DNA of 43,538 nt from Desulfurellaceae bacterium (GTDB taxonomy: Bacteria > Desulfobacterota > Binatia > Bin18), in NCBI GenBank assembly GCA_021296095.1, contig JAGWBB010000027.1:351-43888 (forward strand), written 5' to 3'. The translations under genes were made by a program, and so were the position numbers. How positions within the stretch are numbered: the stretch's first letter is position 1; every line of letters starts with the position of its first letter. Positions 35,774 through 42,485 of the stretch are shown piece by piece. The notes beneath the pieces were generated by a model that searched no databases, was not told the origin of the DNA, and was given only the letters and a program-made list of their open reading frames with translations.

Positions 35774-36708
35774 GCGAGCAGTCCTTGCACCGCCCCGAGG
35801 TGGCCGGGCTGCCCAAAAGAGGCGCACGGGATGCCGGAGTCAATCCGTTTGAGCAAGCCGCTCAACACGCGCCCGGGGCCGATTTCGACCGCTGCCTGGC
35901 AGCCCAGGGGGCGAAGCTGGTGCATGCTCTCCTCCCAGCGGACCGGAGCCGTCACCTGCTGGAAGAGCAGAGGTTTAACCCGGTCAGGGTCCTGGTGGGG
36001 CTGGGCCGTGACATTTGGAATCAGGGCAAGCGACAGGGTCTGAACCGCGAGTGAGGCCAAGACCTGGCGCAGCCCATCGGCCGCCGGGGCCATCAGGTCG
36101 CAGTGGAAGGGCGCGCTCACCGCCAACTCAAGAGCCCGCTTCGCGCCCCGCGTCTTGGCGACCTCGACCGCCCGCCGGACGGCCTCGGCATGGCCCGCCA
36201 CCACCACCTGGGCGCCGCCGTTGATATTGGCCGGGGAAACGAGCTGGCCTTGGGCGGCTTCCTGACACACCTCGGCAACAGCCTGGGGTGAGAGTCCCAT
36301 CAGGGCCGCCATACTGCCGACTCCGGCCGGGACGGCCTCTTGCATCAGCCGACCACGTTCGCGGACGGTCCGCAGGGCATCGGCGAACGACAACGCCCCG
36401 GCTGCGACCAGCGCGGTGTACTCGCCCAGACTGTGGCCCGCTACGCACACCGGCCGAAGGTCCGTCTCGTGCTCGAGCACCCGCAGGGCGGCGATACTGG
36501 TCGCCAGGATGGCCGGTTGGGCATTAGCGGTCAGCCGCAGGTCGTCTTCCGGGCCCGCGAAGCACAGCGCCGACAGTTTGAACTGCAAGGCTTCGTCCGC
36601 TTCGCTGAAGACCTCGGCGGCAACCGCGAACTGCTGTGTCAGCGCCTCCCCCATCCCGACCGTCTGGGCACCCTGGCCGGGGAAGAGCAGCGCCAGCCTG
36701 TGGCTCAT
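35770..36708 (-). CDS. fabD: Malonyl-CoA:ACP transacylase FabD
   Basis: The 312-residue protein has FPGQGAQTVGMG at the N-terminus, the nucleophile Ser93 in GHSLGEY, and the catalytic His in SAPFHCDLM. It loads malonyl groups on ACP. Its start overlaps plsX by 4 nt and its stop overlaps fabG by 4 nt. A fabH gene, usual between plsX and fabD, is absent. Confidence 0.96.
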   Translation of the reverse strand: MSHRLALLFPGQGAQTVGMGEALTQQFAVAAEVFSEADEALQFKLSALCFAGPEDDLRLTANAQPAILATSIAALRVLEHETDLRPVCVAGHSLGEYTALVAAGALSFADALRTVRERGRLMQEAVPAGVGSMAALMGLSPQAVAEVCQEAAQGQLVSPANINGGAQVVVAGHAEAVRRAVEVAKTRGAKRALELAVSAPFHCDLMAPAADGLRQVLASLAVQTLSLALIPNVTAQPHQDPDRVKPLLFQQVTAPVRWEESMHQLRPLGCQAAVEIGPGRVLSGLLKRIDSGIPCASFGQPGHLGAVQGLLA

Positions 36709-37997
36709 TTGTGGTGTTCCTCTTCTTTCTGATCTGGTGTGTGGCCGGAGTTGGATTGGGCAAAGCCGATCGTCTGGTCGGTCGAGCCGGTCGGCTCCTG
36801 GCCGGCGTGTCCGTTGGGCCGCTGGTGGCTGGCCGGTGCGGGTTGTCGGTGGGTATCGAACTCCGGTGTGTCGGCCCGAGCCGACGGGTGTCTGTCTGGC
36901 GGCGACTCAGGTCCATGGCCGTCGCGGTGGCGGAAGCGGTCCCGAATGTGCGTCCACAGGGTGCGACCGCCACGTTTGATCTCGGCGGTCAAAAACGCGG
37001 TTTCCGGCAGGGCGTGCAGGTTTGCAATAATCTGATCGTTCACCCCCCGACGGACCGACTCATCGGCCAGGCGGATCGCGTTTTTGATCGCCTTGGGGCT
37101 GGACGCGCCATGGGCGATAATCGGCAGTCCCTTGGTTCCCAACAGCGGGGCGCCGCCAATCTCATCCGTATCCAGACTGGCGCGCAGATCGGCAAAAGAG
37201 CGGCGCAGCAAGAGGTAGGCGAGCTTGCCCTGCCAGTTGGCGGTGAACAGAGAACGCAGCTGGGCGTGCAGAAAGTCGTAGAAGCCCTCCATGGTCTTGA
37301 GGGCGACATTGCCGGTAAAGCCGTCGGTAACAATGACATCGACTTTCCCGCTGTTGAGGTCGCGGCCTTCGATATAGCCAATGTAATTGAGCGACAGCTT
37401 TCCGAGAATTTCGTGCGCGACGCGGGTCGCCTCGGTCCCCTTTGAGTCTTCCTCACCGTTGCTCAGGACGCCGATGCGCGGATACCGAATGCCGCGCACG
37501 ACACGGGCGTAGACCTCGCCCATGATGGCGAACTGGACCAAGTGTTGCGGTTTACACTCCACATTTGCCCCGGAATCAATGAGACAGGCGCGCTGGCCCA
37601 GAGTCGGCAACACGGTGACAATGGCCGGCCGCTCGACGCCTTTGAGACGGCCGAGGCTGGTGATGGCCAGGGCCAGCACAGCCCCGGAGTTGCCGGCACT
37701 GACGACCGCTCCGGCGTTGCCCGATTTGACATGGTTAAACGCGACGTGCAGCGACGAGTCGCGTTTGTTGCGCATGGCCGCGGTCGGCGAGTCGCTCATG
37801 CTGATCGTCTCGGTGGCGTGCTGGATGGACAGCAGCGAGGATTCTTTGGCCCGGACACGTTCAAGCTCGTGCAAAATGCGGTCTCGATTGCCGACCAGCA
37901 AGACCTCAATACCGTACTCCCGGGATGCAGAGACCGCACCCTCGACGACGGCGCCTGGGGCATAGTCGCCGCCCATGGCATCAACTGCGATATACAT
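36705..37997 (-). CDS. plsX: Phosphate acyltransferase PlsX with a long disordered C-terminal tail
   Basis: The 430-residue protein has the PlsX core: IAVDAMGGDYAPGAVVEGA, AGNSGAVLALA, DSGANVECKP and VTDGFTGNVALKTMEG. It makes acyl-phosphate from acyl-ACP for phospholipid synthesis. The core ends near residue 345. About 85 further residues rich in His, Pro, Gly and Gln have no PlsX counterpart; most family members are 330-350 residues. The tail ends in EEEHHK and overlaps the fabD start. It lies 24 nt after the yceD-like gene. Confidence 0.94.
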   Translation of the reverse strand: MYIAVDAMGGDYAPGAVVEGAVSASREYGIEVLLVGNRDRILHELERVRAKESSLLSIQHATETISMSDSPTAAMRNKRDSSLHVAFNHVKSGNAGAVVSAGNSGAVLALAITSLGRLKGVERPAIVTVLPTLGQRACLIDSGANVECKPQHLVQFAIMGEVYARVVRGIRYPRIGVLSNGEEDSKGTEATRVAHEILGKLSLNYIGYIEGRDLNSGKVDVIVTDGFTGNVALKTMEGFYDFLHAQLRSLFTANWQGKLAYLLLRRSFADLRASLDTDEIGGAPLLGTKGLPIIAHGASSPKAIKNAIRLADESVRRGVNDQIIANLHALPETAFLTAEIKRGGRTLWTHIRDRFRHRDGHGPESPPDRHPSARADTPEFDTHRQPAPASHQRPNGHAGQEPTGSTDQTIGFAQSNSGHTPDQKEEEHHK

Positions 37998-38021
37998 AGG
38001 GATGCGTGGGAAGACAGGCGC

Positions 38022-38570
38022 TTATTTGATGACTCCTTGGGGAGCAGTCCGGACTGAAGAGAGGAGGGCCAGGGGCGAAGCGTTGCCGCTCGGCTGGCAG
38101 GCGCAGCTGTCTTGGTTCAGGTTGATGCCACACTGGGGGCACAGGCCCTGGCACGCTTCATAACACACCGGAGCACTAGGCAGGGCTAGCATGACTTGTT
38201 CGTGGATCAGCGCTGAGACGTCAACATGTTCTCCGTGATAAAAACTCGCCGACAGCTCGTCCTGGTCCAGCGCAATCTCGCGGCCGAGCCGGGGCGTGGG
38301 CTGAAGAATCACCGAGAATGAACGATCCAGGGGAAAGGTGTACGTCTCCAGGCAGCGCACGCACTGAGCGCTGAGTGTCGTCTGGACGCTGCCGTCAAAG
38401 AAGAGGTCGTGCCCCGAGCGAAAATGGCTCAGCCGAATGTGCGCCAGCGCTTCAACCCGGTACTCGGACGTGGCCTGGGCTGAGGAGAGGAACTGGCCGA
38501 GTTCCTGGGCCTCCTCGCTAAAAGCCAGGACGGTCGGGGACGTGAGGATATCTTCGATATGGATCTTCAC
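38022..38570 (-). CDS. yceD: DUF177 (YceD-like) protein
   Basis: The 182-residue protein belongs to DUF177 (PF02620). It has the CVRCLE segment, acidic strands, and a C-terminal Cys cluster (CYEACQGLCPQCGINLN, then CAC) that may bind zinc. YceD proteins are encoded next to rpmF-plsX in most bacteria and are tied to 23S rRNA accumulation. Here rpmF (L32) is not in the 24-nt gap before plsX. The start is a GTG at 38570. It is the first gene of the plsX-fab run. Confidence 0.88.
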   Translation of the reverse strand: MKIHIEDILTSPTVLAFSEEAQELGQFLSSAQATSEYRVEALAHIRLSHFRSGHDLFFDGSVQTTLSAQCVRCLETYTFPLDRSFSVILQPTPRLGREIALDQDELSASFYHGEHVDVSALIHEQVMLALPSAPVCYEACQGLCPQCGINLNQDSCACQPSGNASPLALLSSVRTAPQGVIK

Positions 38571-38596
38571 CGGACCAGCCCATTCGCAACAGCATC

Positions 38597-38625
38597 CATA
38601 TAGTATGATCTCTGGACAAATGCAA
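38597..38625 (-). promoter_or_regulatory. Candidate promoter of the yceD-plsX-fab operon
   Basis: On the minus strand TTGCAT (38625-38620) and TATATG (38602-38597) are 17 bp apart, giving a leader of about 20 nt before the yceD GTG. The surrounding ACTATATG is notably AT-rich in a GC-rich region. Confidence 0.4.
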
Positions 38626-38684
38626 CGCGCCGGACCCGGCCTTGGCTTGACTGTCAGGCGCTGATCGGTTAGCTGTCGGGAGTC

Positions 38685-38870
38685 GTGCAGGTCATCGCGC
38701 TCACGCTCTTCATTGTCTGGATCCTGAGTCTGTGGCTGCTCCTCACCGGGCGCTGCCCCGGCTTGCCCTGGCTGTCCTTCCAGCCGGCAGCCCTGCTGAG
38801 CGGGATGCTCTTGTTTGTGGTCATGAGCCTGCTCGGCCTAGCCTGTGTCGTCCTGATCGTTGCTCCCTAG
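38685..38870 (+). CDS. Possible small two-helix membrane protein
   Basis: A 61-residue frame starts at a GTG with GGGAG just upstream. Residues 2-20 and 37-60 are two hydrophobic segments separated by a Pro-rich turn (GRCPGLPW), fitting a small inner-membrane hairpin protein. I recognise no family. It is divergent from yceD, which fits its own promoter. Hydrophobic composition in a real coding frame is the only support. Confidence 0.35.
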   Translation: MQVIALTLFIVWILSLWLLLTGRCPGLPWLSFQPAALLSGMLLFVVMSLLGLACVVLIVAP

Positions 38871-39150
38871 CCCCCCCACCTCGACAAGATCGCAGGTGCG
38901 TCTCAGCGAGACGCTCACTCTGTGCCTCACTCCTGATCTTTTTGTCGGCGTCATGGGTCTGTTCCCCACCTGCGCCCATGCTTCCCACATTCACGAACTG
39001 AGACAGTCTGGGAGAGAAACCCGGTATTGTCCTTCCTCGGAGTGCGACAGTTAAGTCACAGGCCATTGCAGCGGTAACCCAAACGCCTCAGCCAGGAGTC
39101 TAAACAAGAGTCTGACCAAAAGATGAAACTGTGAGACAAGGAGGAAGGGC
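38871..39150 (+). other. 280-bp intergenic stretch without a gene
   Basis: It contains a 7-bp inverted repeat (GCGTCTC at 38898-38904 with complement at 38908-38914). A short run of T occurs at about 38938, too far for a typical terminator. The last 20 bp hold a strong AAGGAGG site for the next gene. No promoter is convincing by eye. Confidence 0.4.
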
Positions 39151-39522
39151 ATGAAGCTGAGAAGCCTGTTAGGCGGGGGAGCAGCACTGACAGTCGTGGT
39201 GCTGCTCAGTACGCCAGCCGTTGCCGAGCTGCCTGGCGACCGCACGGCGCGTAGAATCGAACGTATGCAAGAATGGCTCGATCTGTCTGAGAAGCAAGCC
39301 GCAGAGGTGCGTCTGATTCTTCAACGGGCGCGGCACAACGGCCGGTGTCGACAAAGTGGGGACGTTGATGCCCGCCGAACCTGTAGACGAGCAAAACGCG
39401 AGGCCGTGCGCAAAGAGTTGGCGACGATTTTGACGCAACAGCAACTCGAAACATTTAAGGGCTTACACGCTGAACATAAAACCGGTCGGACAGAGCGCCG
39501 ACAAGGCCGCCCTCACCACTGA
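39151..39522 (+). CDS. Secreted Spy/CpxP-like small protein
   Basis: The 123-residue protein starts with a Sec signal peptide (MKLRSLL, hydrophobic core, cleavage probably after AVAE-like region near 25). The mature part is helical and very basic. It has MQEWLDLSEKQAAEVR, resembling the LxLTxxQ helices of Spy/CpxP proteins, and a second copy, LATILTQQQLETFKGL. Such proteins act as periplasmic chaperones or metal-stress modulators. Two Cys (in GRCRQ and RTCRR) could form a disulfide. The AAGGAGG site at 6 nt makes the start convincing. Family placement is by motif resemblance only. Confidence 0.65.
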   Translation: MKLRSLLGGGAALTVVVLLSTPAVAELPGDRTARRIERMQEWLDLSEKQAAEVRLILQRARHNGRCRQSGDVDARRTCRRAKREAVRKELATILTQQQLETFKGLHAEHKTGRTERRQGRPHH

Positions 39523-39625
39523 GACTCGTCGAGCGGCTTTTCCAGCTTAATGAAACACGGACTGAGGAAAACCAAAGCGCAACCTTCCCGTTGGTCCGTT
39601 GTTTGTGAAGCAGAGAGAGGGTGTC

Positions 39626-40045
39626 ATGAAAAAATCATCTCCCGCGTCACGTTATATAAAAGACGTTCATCGTTCGGCCCAGCCCATCCTATCGTACGAT
39701 ATCGGCGCGGTCAGTCGACTGTTACCAAACGCGGTCATTCTGCCCGAGCAGTTCTACGCTTCTTCCACCGAAGGTCAGGTGCAGGACGGAGAAGTCGCAC
39801 TCAGGCGGCGCTGTTTCCAAAGACGGTTTGTTCGCAGAGACCGCCGCGTCCAGCGGCTGGCCCAGGAGGCCGAGGAGTGGTTTACGGCCGACGATGCGGA
39901 CTGGCCGTTCTCGTTCGTGAATATCTGTGCGGTCCTGAGACTCGAGCCCGACTATATCCGGCGTGGGCTGAAGCGCTGGTGTGAACGCTACGGCGACACA
40001 GCGGAGCGCGTGACCTCAGTCCGCTCCTTCCGCTTTGCCGCCTGA
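39626..40045 (+). CDS. Uncharacterised basic protein with a WPFSF-like C-terminal domain
   Basis: I do not recognise a named family. The 139-residue protein has an Arg-rich middle (residues 65-80: RRRCFQRRFVRRDRR) and a C-terminal segment AEEWFTADDADWPFSF followed by ICAVLRLEPDYIRRGLKRW. The latter reads like two helices joined by a turn (L.L.PDYIRRGL), as in some small DNA-binding domains. A GAGAGG site lies 5 nt before the ATG. It follows the secreted protein by about 100 bp on the same strand and is convergent with the acyl-CoA dehydrogenase. Function is unknown; a regulatory DNA-binding role is a guess. Confidence 0.6.
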   Translation: MKKSSPASRYIKDVHRSAQPILSYDIGAVSRLLPNAVILPEQFYASSTEGQVQDGEVALRRRCFQRRFVRRDRRVQRLAQEAEEWFTADDADWPFSFVNICAVLRLEPDYIRRGLKRWCERYGDTAERVTSVRSFRFAA

Positions 40046-40092
40046 GCCGAGAATGTCCCGTCGAGGTGCTGCTCAATCTCGGAGCGGCAGGC

Positions 40093-41214
40093 TTAATCCA
40101 GCGTATGCTGAGCTACCAGCTCTCTATTCCAGGTCGCGTCGCCAAAGGTGACTTCTGAGCCTTTGGCCCGCTTGAAATAGATATGCAGATCGTGCTCCCA
40201 GGTAAAACCGATGCCACCGTGGACCTGAATCCCGTCCGCGCTGACCTTGCGATACGCGTCGCTACAGTAGGCTTTGGCCATGGCCGACGCCAGAGCCGCA
40301 TCAGGCGTGGCGTTCGAGACCGCCCAGGCTGCATAATAGGTTGCCGACTTAGCGCTTTCGACCTGCACCAGCATGTCGGCACATTTATGCTGAATGGCCT
40401 GAAAGGAGCCGATCGGCCGGCCGAACTGTTCTCTGATCTTGGCGTACTCGACGCTCATATCCAGGACGCGCTGGGCGCCGCCGACCATCTCGGCACACAG
40501 CGCGACCTTGCTGTGATCCAGCATCCGGCTGAGCCTGTCCCAGTCCAGTCCCGGCGAGCCGAGCAGGGCGTCCGGCCCAAGTTCGACCTTGTCCAGCCTC
40601 AGCTCGCACAGCTTGCGGGTCTGGTCCATGGTTTTCAGCAGGCTGATACTCACGCCGGCCTGCTGGCGGTCGATCAGAAACAGCCCAAATCCCTCGGCGG
40701 TCCGCGCGGCACACACGATCATGTCAGCCACATGGGCGTCCGGAACAAACAGCTTCACCCCGCTGAGCCGATATCCACCGTCGTGTTGTTCGGCCCTCAG
40801 ACGCACGCCCTCGGCATCCCAACGCGCGTTGTCTTCCAGGACGGCCAGGCTTGTCTTGAGCTGTCCCGAGGCGATGCGGGGCAACAGCTGCTGCTTCTGC
40901 TCCTCGCTGCCCGCCTCGGCAATGGTAGCGCCGCCCAGCACGACCGTCGAGAAAAACGGCCCGGGCAACACAACCCGGCCCATTTCTTCGAGCACGACGA
41001 CCATGTCGATCAGGCTGAGTCCTGAGCCGCCGTACTGTTCGGGCAGAATGAGGCCCATCCAGCCCAGCTCGGCCATCTGCTGCCACAACGCATCGGCATA
41101 ACCCCGCTCGTCCTCCATCATTTGGCGGACATAGCTCATCGGACATTCGTTGTTCAAGAAATCTGCCGCAGACTGGCGCAGCAACTCCTGCTCCTCGGTG
41201 AAGCCAAAATCCAT
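40093..41214 (-). CDS. Acyl-CoA dehydrogenase
   Basis: The 373-residue flavoprotein has the N-terminal helical domain (TEEQELLRQSAADFL), PEQYGGSGLS, the beta domain, and the C-terminal helical domain with REQFGRPIGSFQAIQHKCADM and the signature QVHGGIGFTWEHDLH. At the C-terminus, where many acyl-CoA dehydrogenases place the catalytic Glu in a YEG-type motif, it reads FGDATWNREL. The same ending is seen in the non-catalytic-type subunits of heteromeric enzymes such as those of steroid side-chain degradation. It may need a partner not present in the window. GGAG precedes the ATG; it is the third gene of the operon. Confidence 0.9.
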   Translation of the reverse strand: MDFGFTEEQELLRQSAADFLNNECPMSYVRQMMEDERGYADALWQQMAELGWMGLILPEQYGGSGLSLIDMVVVLEEMGRVVLPGPFFSTVVLGGATIAEAGSEEQKQQLLPRIASGQLKTSLAVLEDNARWDAEGVRLRAEQHDGGYRLSGVKLFVPDAHVADMIVCAARTAEGFGLFLIDRQQAGVSISLLKTMDQTRKLCELRLDKVELGPDALLGSPGLDWDRLSRMLDHSKVALCAEMVGGAQRVLDMSVEYAKIREQFGRPIGSFQAIQHKCADMLVQVESAKSATYYAAWAVSNATPDAALASAMAKAYCSDAYRKVSADGIQVHGGIGFTWEHDLHIYFKRAKGSEVTFGDATWNRELVAQHTLD

Positions 41215-41230
41215 GCAGTGCTCCGGAAAA

Positions 41231-41304
41231 GGGGAACGATAATGCCCAAGTCGGATGAGAAAAGATTATCGTTTCCCTTTCGAGGGGAACGCTAGCGTTC
41301 CCCT
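41231..41304. repeat. Two palindromes with shared GGGGAACG arms between thiolase and dehydrogenase
   Basis: GGGGAACGATAAT (41231-41243) pairs with 41265-41277 (12/13). A perfect 22-bp palindrome, arm AGGGGAACGC, lies at 41283-41304. On the minus strand the outer hairpin is followed by TTTTCC, so it can act as a weak terminator. Both share GGGGAACG/CGTTCCCC arms, the layout of an REP-like doublet. Confidence 0.7.
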
Positions 41305-41314
41305 ATATTTCTCT

Positions 41315-42457
41315 TTAACTATTGGCCAGAATCGACACGCAGCCGACCGAACCCGGGCCGCCTAGATTGTGCGCCAGCCCGACTTGGGCATCCTTGACTT
41401 GGCGTTCCCCGGCCTTGTTCCACAGGTGCTGACCGACCTCGTAGATCATGCGGATACCGGTCGCGCCAATGGGATGGCCGAACGATTTGAGACCGCCCGA
41501 CGGATTGACCGGAATCTCGCCGCCGATTGCCGCCCGGCCCTCTTCCACGTACTTCCAGCCCTCGCCCTTTTGGCACAGCCCGAGGTCTTCGTAGTTGAGG
41601 ATTTCGGTGATCGTGAAGCAGTCGTGGCACTCGACCAGATCAATGTCCTTGACCGTCATGCCGGCCTGCTCGTAGGCCGACTGCGCGGCCTGGGCCGTGG
41701 CCGGGAAGCCGGTATAGGCGAAACCCGGTTTCATATACGGCTCGCCCGAGGTGACCGACAGGCCGATGCCTTTGACCTTCAGCGGATCGGGCCGGAAGGA
41801 TGTGGCCAGCTCGGACTTGCAGATGATCACCGCGGCCGCCCCATCCGTGGTCGGACAGCAGTCGAACAGGCCCAGCGGGCTACAGATCAGCGGCGCGTTG
41901 ACGACCTGCTCTTCGGTCACCTCCATCCGAAAGTGCGCCTTGGGGCTCATGGTGCCGTTGTGATGATTTTTGATCGCTACCTGAGCCAGGGCGTGTTTGT
42001 CGATGCCGTAGGTCTCGAAGTAGCGGTTGGCGGCCATCGCGAACAGCGACGGCGCGGTCGTGCCGTAGCCGACAACGGGATGATTGCCAAAGGTGCCCAG
42101 GCCGCGCTGGCCGGAGTCGCGCAGCTTCTCGAAGCCGAGCGCCAGGACCACATCGTACATGCCCGAGGCCACCGCCATGCAGGCGTTGCGGAAGGCGTCC
42201 ATCCCTGAAGCACAGTAGTTCTCAACCCGGGTAATCGGGATATTGTACAGCTTCAGGGGGTCGGCCAGGGCGTTGCCGGCGCTGGCCGAACTCAGGGTGC
42301 CGACCCAGGCGGCCTGAATCTGGCCGGGGTCAATACCGGCGTCGGCGTAGGCTTCCAGGGCTGCCGTGACGACCATATCTTCCGCGCTCATGTCGTAGTT
42401 CTCGCCGAATTTGCTGCAGCCCGCCCCAATCACCGACACCTTGTCACGAATATTCAT
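41315..42457 (-). CDS. Thiolase-superfamily enzyme, operon with a DUF35-fused HMG-CoA synthase-like protein
   Basis: The 380-residue thiolase-fold protein has the nucleophile Cys82 in ENYCASGMDAF. The signature ECHDCFTITEILNYEDLGLC, NPSGG and GHPIGATG (second catalytic His) follow, with LGGPGSVGCVSIL at the end. It is of the SCP2-thiolase type, similar in layout to the other thiolase in the window. It lies 28 nt after a gene fusing an HMG-CoA synthase-like domain to DUF35. In archaea a thiolase, HMG-CoA synthase and DUF35 form one complex that channels acetoacetyl-CoA. Substrate here is unknown. AAGGAGGAGA precedes ATG 42457; the frame to 42565 lacks homology. Confidence 0.88.
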   Translation of the reverse strand: MNIRDKVSVIGAGCSKFGENYDMSAEDMVVTAALEAYADAGIDPGQIQAAWVGTLSSASAGNALADPLKLYNIPITRVENYCASGMDAFRNACMAVASGMYDVVLALGFEKLRDSGQRGLGTFGNHPVVGYGTTAPSLFAMAANRYFETYGIDKHALAQVAIKNHHNGTMSPKAHFRMEVTEEQVVNAPLICSPLGLFDCCPTTDGAAAVIICKSELATSFRPDPLKVKGIGLSVTSGEPYMKPGFAYTGFPATAQAAQSAYEQAGMTVKDIDLVECHDCFTITEILNYEDLGLCQKGEGWKYVEEGRAAIGGEIPVNPSGGLKSFGHPIGATGIRMIYEVGQHLWNKAGERQVKDAQVGLAHNLGGPGSVGCVSILANS

Positions 42458-42485
42458 CTGTCTCCTCCTTCCTGGAGTGTGTTGC

